This document shows positions 8,740 to 16,314 of a stretch of 64,000 nucleotides of DNA, one piece after another (positions within the stretch are counted from its first letter, which is position 1; each line of letters begins with the position of its first letter). Below the pieces are notes generated by a model that saw only the letters and a program-made list of their open reading frames with translations, had not been told where the DNA came from and did not search any database. This DNA is from Paraburkholderia sabiae (GTDB taxonomy: Bacteria > Pseudomonadota > Gammaproteobacteria > Burkholderiales > Burkholderiaceae): assembly GCF_030412785.1 (NCBI RefSeq), contig NZ_CP125296.1, positions 1,116,001 to 1,180,000 of the forward strand. Reading direction: 5' to 3'. The position numbers and the translations under genes were made by a program.

Positions 8740-9225
8740 CCACGATCTTCGATGAAAGCAGGCGGACGACAGCATCCCGGGAGCGGTTCGCGCTGGGCAA
8801 CGAAATCCGCTTGCATGAAGCAGCCGCCGCATTCCGTGATTGGCTGCTAGTGAATGACTGGCCCGATGACACCGTGGTGGCAGAGCGGGTGGGAGTACAG
8901 CCTCGGATCGACGCGAAAACATGCCCTCACCGGCATGCGATGCAGCGGGATGTTGCTGGGTGTGTGGGAGGCACAGCGCGAGCGCTTTCTCTACCCGGAC
9001 TTCCAGTTTGACGATGATGGACGGCTCATCCCTGAAGTGTCCCTGCTCCTGCGGATGCTGCCCGCCGGGGGGGACGGTGCAGGATGGAGACGTGCGTTCT
9101 GGCTATATTCACCGCACGCGCTGCTTGAGGGAAGTGCGCCTTCATCTATCTTTGCTCTTGATCCGCTGAAGATACTGGAGGTGGCAAAGGCGGAATTCAA
9201 TGTATCGCCAGACGTCGGATGGTGA
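8736..9225 (+). pseudogene. frameshifted paralogue of the 62264 protein
   Basis: The first frame (GTG 8736) encodes RDWLLVNDWPDDTVVAERVGVQ, and the second continues MLLGVWEAQRERFLYPDFQFDDDGR to FNVSPDVGW at 9225. Joined, they match the intact protein at 62264: LARRWPDSTRVAARLGV, GVWSSSRDRYVYPDFQFD and a Trp-rich C-terminus. The joint is a single extra base in the A-run 8916-8919. The N-terminal zinc ribbon of the 62264 protein is not present here. The C-terminal FWLYSPHALLEG...LKILEVAKAEF segment has the outline of the MbcA/ParS/Xre toxin-binding domain. Either a real frameshift or an indel error. Confidence 0.55.
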
Positions 9226-9430
9226 CAGGAACGGGCCCGCGCGTCCTGGGTCTGTGTGGCATGGACGGACACGATCGCGTAAGCGGCAAAAGCCCGCTCA
9301 GTCCAGCGCTTTTCGCACCCTGCCGTTCATCCGTGCGGCATGAGCCGCAAGCGATCTGACGAACACCGTACGGGTTCACACGCGAACGTGAATCCACCGC
9401 GACTTGTTTGAGGACAAGGTAGAAAGGACC

Positions 9431-9907
9431 ATGCGTCCCACTGATAGAGCAGTCGTATTTCTGGACTTCGATGGTGTGCTGCATCCCGTTGGTGTGCCGG
9501 CGATAGATGAGGAGTTTCGCCTGATCGATAATCCGGATCTGTTTGTGTGGCGTCCGATTCTCGAACGGTTGCTTGCACCGTACCCCACGGTCGGGATCAT
9601 CGTCAGCTCGGACTGGCGTCGGCTCTTCGATAACGCCACGCTTCTCCGGCTACTTGGCCCGTTGGCTGCGCGCTTTGTCGGGGTAGTTGAATGCTACGGG
9701 TCGTTCCGGTCTGAGGGAATACTCGCTGAGGTGAAACGGCGGGGGCTAAAGGGATGGGTGGTGCTGGATGATCACCCCAGCGTCATCGCCGCACAGGCCG
9801 GTGACGCACGATTCATCGCATGTGAGCCTGCCACCGGGGTGAGCTCGGTTGACGTACAACGAACTGTCAGCCTGAGGCTGGCCCGCCTGCCGGTCGACGG
9901 GATTTGA
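9431..9907 (+). CDS. HAD-like phosphatase, SAK RNA-repair type
   Basis: A 158-residue HAD-superfamily protein. The nucleophile loop reads VVFLDFDGVLHP (DxDG motif, Asp nucleophile plus Asp+2), SSDWR supplies the Ser/Thr motif II, and WVVLDDHPS the acidic metal-binding motif. This outline fits the HAD domain found in Swiss-army-knife RNA-repair proteins (HAD_SAK_2), which are inferred polynucleotide phosphatases. ATG 9431 is chosen because of the AAGG-rich site just before it; ATG 9404 is possible. A second gene of the same family follows at 10103. No ligase or kinase partner is visible, so the substrate is open. Confidence 0.75.
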   Translation: MRPTDRAVVFLDFDGVLHPVGVPAIDEEFRLIDNPDLFVWRPILERLLAPYPTVGIIVSSDWRRLFDNATLLRLLGPLAARFVGVVECYGSFRSEGILAEVKRRGLKGWVVLDDHPSVIAAQAGDARFIACEPATGVSSVDVQRTVSLRLARLPVDGI

Positions 9908-10102
9908 TTTTTTACGCGTCCACCGCTGGTTTCAGAAGATCGCGGCGCCACATCGGGCCTAGGCGCGATCGGGTTGAGCTTCTTTGCCTTGCTGGCGTGC
10001 CGTTGGTAATGGAGGTCATTCTCCATGGAAGAACGCGATGATCCTATCGACCCTGTCCGGAAACATGACCTTGAGATTCTTACCCAGTAGGCGATACGCA
10101 CG

Positions 10103-10657
10103 ATGCTGACAGGACTGCCGGGCCCCGCTTTTGCCGTTCCGCCACCGCGCCGGATGGGCGGTCGTGTCCTTTATCTCGATCTCGACGGTTGCCTGCATCC
10201 CGACGCGGTATACGAAAAGCCTGGCTTGGGGCCGTTTATTTTTGGCTATCCAGATCATAGGCTTTTCGAGCATGCACGGCTGCTTGAGGATGCGCTGGCC
10301 TCGTACCCGCGAGTGCGCATCGTGCTCAGCACGTCATGGGTGCGGCGTTACCGTGGAAGCATCCGCCGCGTGTCGCGCGGACTGACTCCGGCATTGAGGG
10401 AAAGAGTTGTCGGCGCCACCTTCCACAGTCGCATGGACCTCAGCATATTTGCGGACGCGCCGCGAGGTTTTCAGGTGTGGTCCGATGTCCTTCGCCGTCA
10501 GCCGGAGGCATGGCTTGCGCTCGATGATGACTGCGAGAACTGGCCGCGTTGGTGTGAAGACCGTCTGGTGCGCACAGACCCGATCCTGGGGATCAGTGCG
10601 CCCGGGGTGCTGGCGCAGTTGAAAGAGAAACTGTATGAAACGGACGGGGACGGGTAA
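10103..10657 (+). CDS. second HAD-like phosphatase, SAK type
   Basis: A 184-residue paralogue of the preceding HAD protein: RVLYLDLDGCLHP (nucleophile Asp and Asp+2), IVLSTSW (motif II) and WLALDDDCENWP (acidic motif). An extra insert after the first motif (EKPGLGPFIFGYPDH) makes it longer. The start is uncertain; ATG 10154 (MGGRVLYLD) would give the bare domain. Its TAA overlaps the ATG of the next gene (TAATG), which suggests coupled translation. Two tandem, clearly diverged HAD_SAK proteins point to a nucleic-acid or nucleotide 3'/5' end-processing role, by family inference only. Confidence 0.7.
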   Translation: MLTGLPGPAFAVPPPRRMGGRVLYLDLDGCLHPDAVYEKPGLGPFIFGYPDHRLFEHARLLEDALASYPRVRIVLSTSWVRRYRGSIRRVSRGLTPALRERVVGATFHSRMDLSIFADAPRGFQVWSDVLRRQPEAWLALDDDCENWPRWCEDRLVRTDPILGISAPGVLAQLKEKLYETDGDG

Positions 10658-11049
10658 TGGGATCGAGCTTTCGCAAGGATACGAACTTTGTTCACCCACA
10701 AACGCGTTATCGCCTATCTAAGATGAGCCGACATGTACCAGAAGATTTTCCTCGAGACGTCACGCCAGCATCACTGGCGGGCGCTCATCCAAAGCTCGCC
10801 GGGCGGGTTATTGACGGCAAGTTCGTCGTCGGTATGACGGAAGAGGAACGGTTTGAGCGATGGGACATATGCGAAGATCTGGCGCAACAGCTGGTTGGAG
10901 TTGCACGCAAGGACGCATCGAAACATCCAGAGAATTCTCGCGAGGTGACTCTGGAGCGTGTGAGACGTGGAATTGAGGACAAGCTGTGGACAAGTGTAAT
11001 GGAGACGGACTGGCTTATGAAGCGTCTTAGGTCTTTGCTCGAATGGTGA
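10657..11049 (+). CDS. hypothetical protein coupled to HAD gene
   Basis: A 130-residue protein beginning MGSSFRKDTNFVHPQTRYRL. The C-terminal two thirds look like a helical charged domain (MTEEERFERWDICEDLAQQLVGVARKDASKHPENS, VRRGIEDKLW). Its start codon overlaps the HAD gene stop, so it is very likely co-expressed. No domain recognised. Confidence 0.5.
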   Translation: MGSSFRKDTNFVHPQTRYRLSKMSRHVPEDFPRDVTPASLAGAHPKLAGRVIDGKFVVGMTEEERFERWDICEDLAQQLVGVARKDASKHPENSREVTLERVRRGIEDKLWTSVMETDWLMKRLRSLLEW

Positions 11050-11244
11050 CTGGCAATTACACAAGAGTTACTTACGCTCGAGTCAGAGATGATCCAGGGC
11101 ACAGCGTTTTGGGTTAAGAAGTTCAAGGCTGAGACGCGAGGCAATCCGGTTCCAGTACATCCAGCCACACAGCGGATTGCAAGGCGGGGTGCACGACAAG
11201 TCGGATGACGTCGGGGCCGTGGCTGACGAAGGGCATCAGGGTCG

Positions 11245-11355
11245 ATGGTCGGGCGAAAGTTCGCATCTTATCGGCATGGCGCGTTCGCCGTGGACAAGAA
11301 TCTGATCCAGCTGACATTGGCGCGGTTCGGTCTGGATCCGGACGGCGGCGACTGA
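11245..11355 (+). CDS. short ORF, possible remnant
   Basis: A 36-codon frame, MVGRKFASYRHGAFAVDKNLIQ followed by LTLARFGLDPDGGD. The end resembles ATLARFANDP in the 8185 protein. It occupies the same position relative to tniQ and the duplicated leader as the remnant at 5804-6082 does in copy A. Probably a truncated member of that small family. Confidence 0.3.
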   Translation: MVGRKFASYRHGAFAVDKNLIQLTLARFGLDPDGGD

Positions 11356-11356
11356 C

Positions 11357-11690
11357 CTGAAGGTTTCCGTTTGGTACGGCATGGGGTGGGGCACCCCTCT
11401 CACGAATGGCTCCGCCCGCCATGCCGAAGCTCACCGTATCGACCCTGACGGGCCTGGACACACGGCCGCGACAATTGGCGGTGGCTGGCAGCTGACCACA
11501 TCGACATAGCCCGAAGCTGCGGCGCCTTCAACCCGGACCTACCGGGACTTCCCGACCTCACGGCAACAACCATTTCTGTGTTACCTTGCATTTAAGACCA
11601 CGGCATTTACGACCCATTGAAGTCGACATGAGAATGATCCGATGACAATGCAGGTCAGAGCACGCGTGGCAAATACATCGGCTCGTCGCT
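11357..11690 (+). repeat. direct repeat copy B (leader plus tniQ start)
   Basis: Partner of 6104-6435; see that entry. This copy leads into the full-length tniQ gene and contains the same 19-bp element. Confidence 0.75.
11598..11616 (+). promoter_or_regulatory. 19-bp leader element, copy 4
   Basis: CCACGGCATTTACGACCCA, 25 nt before the tniQ ATG, with GTTACCTT upstream as at copy 1. Confidence 0.65.
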
Positions 11691-13090
11691 TTTGCGGACG
11701 GTGGGCAGGGCTCGATCTCTCGCCGATGTTGCATGAATCGGTCTATAGCGTGCTTTCCCGGTTCGCCCAGAGAAATGCGCTGGACTTCAAGACGTTGAGA
11801 GCGGCTTTACAGGTGCATGTATCGGGGCGCCGGGAAGACTCGTTCTATGAATCTTCGTTGCCGATCGAACGCGCGCTGAACGGATTGACGGGCTGGAACT
11901 GGGCGTCTCACGAAGCCAGGCTTGAGTCCGTTTCAGCCGTGCTCGCCGGTAGTGTGTGGAGTCCGGTGCTGCGCCATTGTCCCGTCTGCCTGGAAGCCGG
12001 ATTGCACTGCGCTTGGTATCAGTGCGAACTCCTGTCCGTTTGCCCTTTTCATGGATGCGAGCTGGTGACGCGCTGCCAGACTTGCGGCGCGCCAAGCCGG
12101 GAGTACGGGTTCTCATCAGCACTCTTTGGCGATGCCTATGCCTGCTGGAGCTGTCGAGGACCCGTGGCGGGCGCCGGATTCGACATGAAAGAGCACCTGG
12201 AAATCCGGTCCACTACGCCGCTCATTAACGCCCGGCTGCATCGCGTCCAGCGGTGGTTTGAAGCAGCAGTCGACCGGTGCGGCTGGCTACAACAGCTTGC
12301 GCATCGACAGTCGAAGTCAGTCATGCCAGCAGGCTACACGCGACGTCTCCTGAGACATGCGATGTTGGCCGTTCATCCGTGGATGGACGACTTAACCTGC
12401 GACGAGCACATCACCATTCTGACCTGGGACGTGTTGACATCGGACCCGGTGCGACGGTCACCGGATGTTCCTTCCTGGCGAAGGGACTGGTCACACCACG
12501 AACAGACACAGCGCGTGTATCGTGCGACGCTGCGCGTGCTTCGAACGGCGATCGACGCTGAAGTCGGTGGCGTCGACAGTGATCTCGCGCTGGATCTTGC
12601 GGGCAGGTTTGTGCCTGGGCGATTCGACCTGCATTCGTATGTGCTGGCGTATTTTCTTCTTCGTTTCTTCTTCGAGCGCACCTCAAGGTTTGACTGGCGT
12701 TCCGATCATGTGTCGCTGTCGCGTGAACCGATCGCGACGGGATACATCGGAGACCGGGTGAGCCGGCGCTGTGTCCGCGCATTTGTACTGGCTGCATACG
12801 CCGGGATACTCGGTTTTGTGCAGCGTGCCCGGGCGCGTGGCGATCTGACTCTGGACTCGCTTCGCGCTGATATCGACGCTCTGGTCTGCTACTGTATCGA
12901 CCGTCACAAAGGGGCGGATTGCGGCTTTGTCATCTTTCCAGACGTGCCGTGGTTGCCCACCGAAGGGCTGCGAGCGGAGGGGCCGGCGCCTCTGCGGTCG
13001 TTCGAGCGGCTCCTGGCGACGTACCTGGAGGGGCGCAGTCGTCAGGAAGTCTTCATCAACACTCGGAACCTGCGCCGTCATGTCTGTTGA
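11642..13090 (+). CDS. tniQ: TniQ/TnsD-family target-selection protein
   Basis: A 482-residue TniQ-family protein; in Tn7-like elements such proteins recognise the target DNA and recruit the TnsC-type ATPase. The zinc-finger region is complete: C113/C116, C134/H137, C145/C148 and C168/C171, in the sequence LRHCPVC ... CPFHGCE ... CQTCG ... CWSCRG. The N-terminal LDLSPMLHESVYSVLSRFAQRN resembles the usual TniQ start. The rest (190-480) is helical and carries no endonuclease motif. It sits about 6 kb from the tnsB/tnsC pair with cargo between, and has its own leader containing the 19-bp element. The in-frame ATG at 11648 is an alternative start. Confidence 0.85.
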   Translation: MTMQVRARVANTSARRFCGRWAGLDLSPMLHESVYSVLSRFAQRNALDFKTLRAALQVHVSGRREDSFYESSLPIERALNGLTGWNWASHEARLESVSAVLAGSVWSPVLRHCPVCLEAGLHCAWYQCELLSVCPFHGCELVTRCQTCGAPSREYGFSSALFGDAYACWSCRGPVAGAGFDMKEHLEIRSTTPLINARLHRVQRWFEAAVDRCGWLQQLAHRQSKSVMPAGYTRRLLRHAMLAVHPWMDDLTCDEHITILTWDVLTSDPVRRSPDVPSWRRDWSHHEQTQRVYRATLRVLRTAIDAEVGGVDSDLALDLAGRFVPGRFDLHSYVLAYFLLRFFFERTSRFDWRSDHVSLSREPIATGYIGDRVSRRCVRAFVLAAYAGILGFVQRARARGDLTLDSLRADIDALVCYCIDRHKGADCGFVIFPDVPWLPTEGLRAEGPAPLRSFERLLATYLEGRSRQEVFINTRNLRRHVC

Positions 13091-13142
13091 AGGAGCTCCC
13101 GTTACTTCTCCTGGTTTTGATTCAACGCATCTGCTGCGTACC

Positions 13143-13181
13143 CTGCGACTATCCGCGCAGCCGCTGCGCGGATAGTCGCAG
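13143..13181. repeat. perfect 39-bp palindrome
   Basis: CTGCGACTATCCGCGCAGC, a single C, then its exact reverse complement. It lies 52 bp after the tniQ stop and 80 bp before the end of the convergent thrS copy. No T-run follows on either side, so it is a poor match to an intrinsic terminator. It could be a transposon-end or protein-binding site, or a hairpin protecting both transcripts. Confidence 0.85.
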
Positions 13182-13261
13182 TTCAGGACCGGGATCCGGC
13201 TCATCCTGTCGTCTTCCCGACGCCATAGCGCTCTGCCCGGAGACGCGAAAAGGAAAGATTG

Positions 13262-14537
13262 CTAGCCGATCTGGCGATCGGGCAACCGGGCCTCATGCAA
13301 TAGCGCCGCGACGGCCTCTTCGAGCCGTAGCGTTGCCTGCTCGCCGTTGCGTTTGCGGATGCTTACCGTCTGATCGCGATCGTCGCGTGCGCCCACGACG
13401 ATCATCAACGGTATCTGCGCTTCACGCGCATCAACGATTTTTCGTTCCAGCCGCTCCGCGCGGCAATCCGCAGTGATGCGCAACCCCGCGTCGTCGAGCA
13501 TGCCGACTACCCGCATCGCGTAAGGCGCATAGGGGTCACTGATGCTCGCCACCACGACCTGCTCGGGCGCAAGCCAGACGGGCAACCAGCCCGCGTAGTG
13601 CTCGAGCAGTATCGCGATGAAACGCTCCATGCTGCCAAGCACTGCGTGATGCACCATGACGGGCGACTCGTACTCGTTCCTGTCATTGACGAAGCGGGCG
13701 CCCAACCGTTCGGGCAGCACGAAATCGAGCTGGATCGTCCCACATTGCCATTTGCGGCCACGACTGTCGGCAAGCTGGAACTCGAGCTTGGGTCCGTAGA
13801 ACGCGCCTTCTCCTTCCAGGATATCGAATTGCAGATCCGCTGCGCGCGCGGCCGCCGCAAGCGATGCTTCAGCGCGATCCCACACCGCGTCATCTCCGGC
13901 CCGCTGAGCAGGTCGCGTCGCCAGCGCGACCGTGACTGAGGAAAAACCGAGGTCCGCATAGACGGCGCGCAGCAATTCGCAAAAGCGCGCGACTTCGTGT
14001 TCGATCTGCGATTGCATACAGAACACATGCGCGTCGTCCTGCACGAACGCGCGCGTGCGTTTGAGCCCCTCGAGCGAGCCCGACGGCTCGTCGCGATGAC
14101 AGGCGCCAAACTCGCTGTAGCGGATGGGCAATTCACGCCAGGAGCGCACGCCCTGATTGAACACCTGCACGTGACACGGACAGCTCATCGGTTTCAGACA
14201 GAGCGTCTGTGCTTCATCGTGACGGAGGCCTGGCGATGGGTTGTTCGACGACGGGACCGACGATCCGATCGATGATCCTAATGATCCTTCAGGCAGTGCA
14301 TACATCTGCGCGCCAAACTTGTCCCAATGGCCACTGCGCTCCCACAACGAGCGCGCCAGCAGTTGCGGCGTGCGGATTTCCTTGAAGCCCGCGCGTCGCA
14401 TGCGCGCGCACATAGTCTTCCAGCACGCGGTATAGCGCCCAGCCGCGAGGATGCCAGAACACCATGCCGGGGCCTTCTTCCTGCTGATGGAAGAGGTCGA
14501 GTTTGCTGCCCAGAATGCGATGATCGATTTCGTTCAC
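13262..14537 (-). pseudogene. thrS: short threonyl-tRNA synthetase copy, frameshifted
   Basis: Encodes the catalytic core and anticodon-binding domain of ThrRS only; the TGS and editing domains of the usual protein of about 640 aa are absent. It starts at GTG 14537 ([16 protein letters not shown]) behind GGAG. Motif 1 begins [10 protein letters not shown], the zinc ligands are seen in LKPMSCPCH and QDDAH, and motif 3 in LGSMERF. The C-terminal anticodon domain (EQVVVASISD, KIVDAREAQIPLMIVVG) is complete. The frame breaks inside motif 1 at the GC run 14402-14409: two bases more would restore [14 protein letters not shown] and a 425-aa protein. The 13262-14413 frame alone lacks the start of motif 1. 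An attenuator and Thr-rich leader peptide precede it. Confidence 0.75.
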
Positions 14538-14587
14538 GTTGACTCCATGTTGGTGTGATGCCGGCAACACACAAGGAGCCGTAAACG

Positions 14588-14622
14588 CCAAGGGCCCCGT
14601 CCGTTGCCGGCGGGGCCCTTGG
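14588..14622 (-). terminator. attenuator hairpin before thrS copy
   Basis: On the minus strand CCAAGGGCCCC pairs with GGGGCCCTTGG (11-bp perfect stem, 13-nt loop). It lies 20 nt after the stop of the Thr-rich leader peptide and about 50 nt before the thrS start. Only a short TTT follows, so termination strength is uncertain, but the position is that of a transcription attenuator. Confidence 0.7.
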
Positions 14623-14642
14623 TGGGTACGCAACTGCGATGG

Positions 14643-14729
14643 TTACCGCGCGCACCCTCCAGACGACCCGCCGTTGCATGTGGTCGTCGTGGTGGTGATG
14701 CTCGCGAGGGAAATCAGATTGCGTTCCAT
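14643..14729 (-). CDS. threonine-rich leader peptide
   Basis: A 28-residue peptide beginning MERNLISLASI, followed by six consecutive Thr codons (ACC ACC ACG ACG ACC ACA), then Cys-Asn-Gly-Gly-Ser-Ser and CAR. Ribosome stalling at the Thr run when charged tRNA-Thr is scarce would change folding of the downstream hairpin at 14588-14622 and allow transcription into the thrS copy. No ribosome site is seen before the ATG. The putative promoter at 14736-14765 would start the RNA about at this ATG, so the leader may be leaderless. Confidence 0.8.
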   Translation of the reverse strand: MERNLISLASITTTTTTCNGGSSGGCAR

Positions 14730-14735
14730 GACACC

Positions 14736-14765
14736 ACGATAAGGCATTCGGGCGGGTTGCGTCAA
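14736..14765 (-). promoter_or_regulatory. putative promoter of thrS leader
   Basis: On the minus strand TTGACG (14765-14760), an 18-nt spacer, then TATCGT (14741-14736). The predicted start falls at about 14729, the first base of the leader peptide. The rest of 14766-15150 holds no gene that I can support. Confidence 0.5.
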
Positions 14766-15150
14766 TTGCATTGCTGTCGCTTCTGGTCGCTTTCGTATCC
14801 CTTGATCGACGATGCGCTTCGGTACATGACGGCACCTGCAACATGCGGTCATCGCATGCCTGTACAACCACATACGTCATCGGTTCAGACGGGAGGAAGA
14901 GGCAAGCCGGAGACGATTACATCAGGACGGCATCGTCCAGGTCAGGGACCTGATCGCGGCCGAGGACCACAGATCAAAGCCATGAACAGTACAAAACCGG
15001 GCGCGCCAGATTGCGGTCTCCGGGTATCTGAACTACGCTGGATTGGCGGTTTTCCCTGCGTCGCGGACGATGCAGGAAACAGTTCACGTCATCGTTCCCG
15101 CTGGAAAAACAGCTTCAGACATCGCGCGTATTCGTGCTCGAGGAGCCGCT

Positions 15151-16188
15151 ATGTTCAGGCGTCTGTCTTCCTGTCTCAACGCGCTCGCAGTTGCGTTTTC
15201 CTGTCTCTTGCCCGGTCAGGCGAAGGCTGCCGACAGATTGCCCGCATTAGGTGCAGATAGTTCGCAGGTGTCCGTATCCGGTCTGTCTGCGGGCGCGTTC
15301 ATGGCGGTCCAGTACGCGGTTGCCTACTCGAAATCCGTTATCGGCGCCGGCATTATTGCGGGCGGACCGTACTATTGCGCAGCGGGAAACCCGCTCAACA
15401 TTGGCGTCTGTATGGGCCAGTCAATGTGGGGCGGACCGAATCCCGCGTTCATGGCGCAGTTCGCGCACGACTTCGGCGAATCTGGCGCGATTGATCCATT
15501 GGTCAATCTGCAACGCGAGAAGATCTATGTCTTTAGCGGGAATGACGATATGGTTGTGCGTCAGCCGGCCGTCGATGCGACCGTTGAATTTTTCAGGCAG
15601 CTTGGGGTGCCTGCGGCGAATCTGACCTATGTGAATACGGTTGCGGCCGGTCACGCGTTTATCTCTCCGCTACAGTCAACGACGAATGCGTGTTCGGCGA
15701 ACGCATCACCGTACGTCAGCCATTGCAAGGTTGGCAATGAACCCTACGATCAGGCGGGCGCCTTGCTCGCCTTCATTTATGAAGGGATCAGACCTCCCGC
15801 TGGTAGTCTGACTGGCAGCCCCACTGACAGCCTGACAGGCAGCCTCATCACGTTTGATCAGACCGAGTTCGCAGGTACTTTCGCCGCGATGAGCAGCGAG
15901 GGCATTGCATACGTTCCCCAGTACTGCAGCCAGAACCCGGGCTGTCGGATCCATGTCGTTTTTCATGGATGTCTCCAGTCGGCAGAACAGGTCCGCAAAA
16001 ATACGACCTACGACAACTGGGCAGACCAGAACCGGATCGTGGTCGTCTATCCCCAGGTATCCGGGTCGAGCGCGCCCTCGGGCTGCTGGGACTGGTATGG
16101 CTACACGGGAGCGGACTACGCATGGAAGACGGGACAGCAACTGCAGGCGGTGCGCGCGATGGTCAACAGGTTGACGTCGCGCCGCTAA
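15151..16188 (+). CDS. extracellular PHB-depolymerase-type esterase
   Basis: A 345-residue secreted alpha/beta hydrolase of the poly(3-hydroxybutyrate) depolymerase family, expected to cleave PHB or a related polyester outside the cell. The signal peptide is residues 1-26 (MFRRLSSCLNALAVAFSCLL PGQAKA in two parts). The nucleophile elbow GLSAG gives S46, FSGNDDMVV the likely catalytic Asp and AAGHAF the His. A Ser/Thr/Gly linker with repeated SLTGS units (about 220-240) precedes a C-terminal Cys-containing domain (CSQNPGCRIHVVFHGC, GCWDWYGYTG). The start at 15151 is chosen for GAGGAG just upstream and the clear signal peptide; an in-frame start at 15043 lacks both. It converges with the next gene over a terminator. 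Confidence 0.85.
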   Translation: MFRRLSSCLNALAVAFSCLLPGQAKAADRLPALGADSSQVSVSGLSAGAFMAVQYAVAYSKSVIGAGIIAGGPYYCAAGNPLNIGVCMGQSMWGGPNPAFMAQFAHDFGESGAIDPLVNLQREKIYVFSGNDDMVVRQPAVDATVEFFRQLGVPAANLTYVNTVAAGHAFISPLQSTTNACSANASPYVSHCKVGNEPYDQAGALLAFIYEGIRPPAGSLTGSPTDSLTGSLITFDQTEFAGTFAAMSSEGIAYVPQYCSQNPGCRIHVVFHGCLQSAEQVRKNTTYDNWADQNRIVVVYPQVSGSSAPSGCWDWYGYTGADYAWKTGQQLQAVRAMVNRLTSRR

Positions 16189-16246
16189 ATCACACACAGA
16201 GCCGGCCGCGAGGGCGCGAAGCCGTCGCCAGATGACTGCGTCCGGA

Positions 16247-16292
16247 CACTGCGGTGGACACCGCAGTGGGCACGTCGGTGTCCACCGCAGTG
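16247..16292. terminator. bidirectional hairpin between convergent genes
   Basis: CACTGCGGTGGACAC (16247-16261) and GTGTCCACCGCAGTG (16278-16292) are perfect 15-bp inverted arms with a 16-nt loop. The left arm plus the loop start can also pair locally (ACTGCGGTG/CACCGCAGT). Placed between two convergent stops, it is most likely a terminator for both genes, although no T-run is seen. Confidence 0.65.
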
Positions 16293-16314
16293 AACCCTGG
16301 CGAGAAGCCGGGTC

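Noticed and set aside
6336..11616. The 19-bp element copies as CRISPR repeats or IS ends
   Set aside because: Spacing is hundreds to thousands of bases, always one orientation and a fixed distance from a promoter-like box; no inverted partner found.
16247..16292. The inverted repeat as a recombination site
   Set aside because: It lies exactly between two convergent stops, where a bidirectional terminator is expected.
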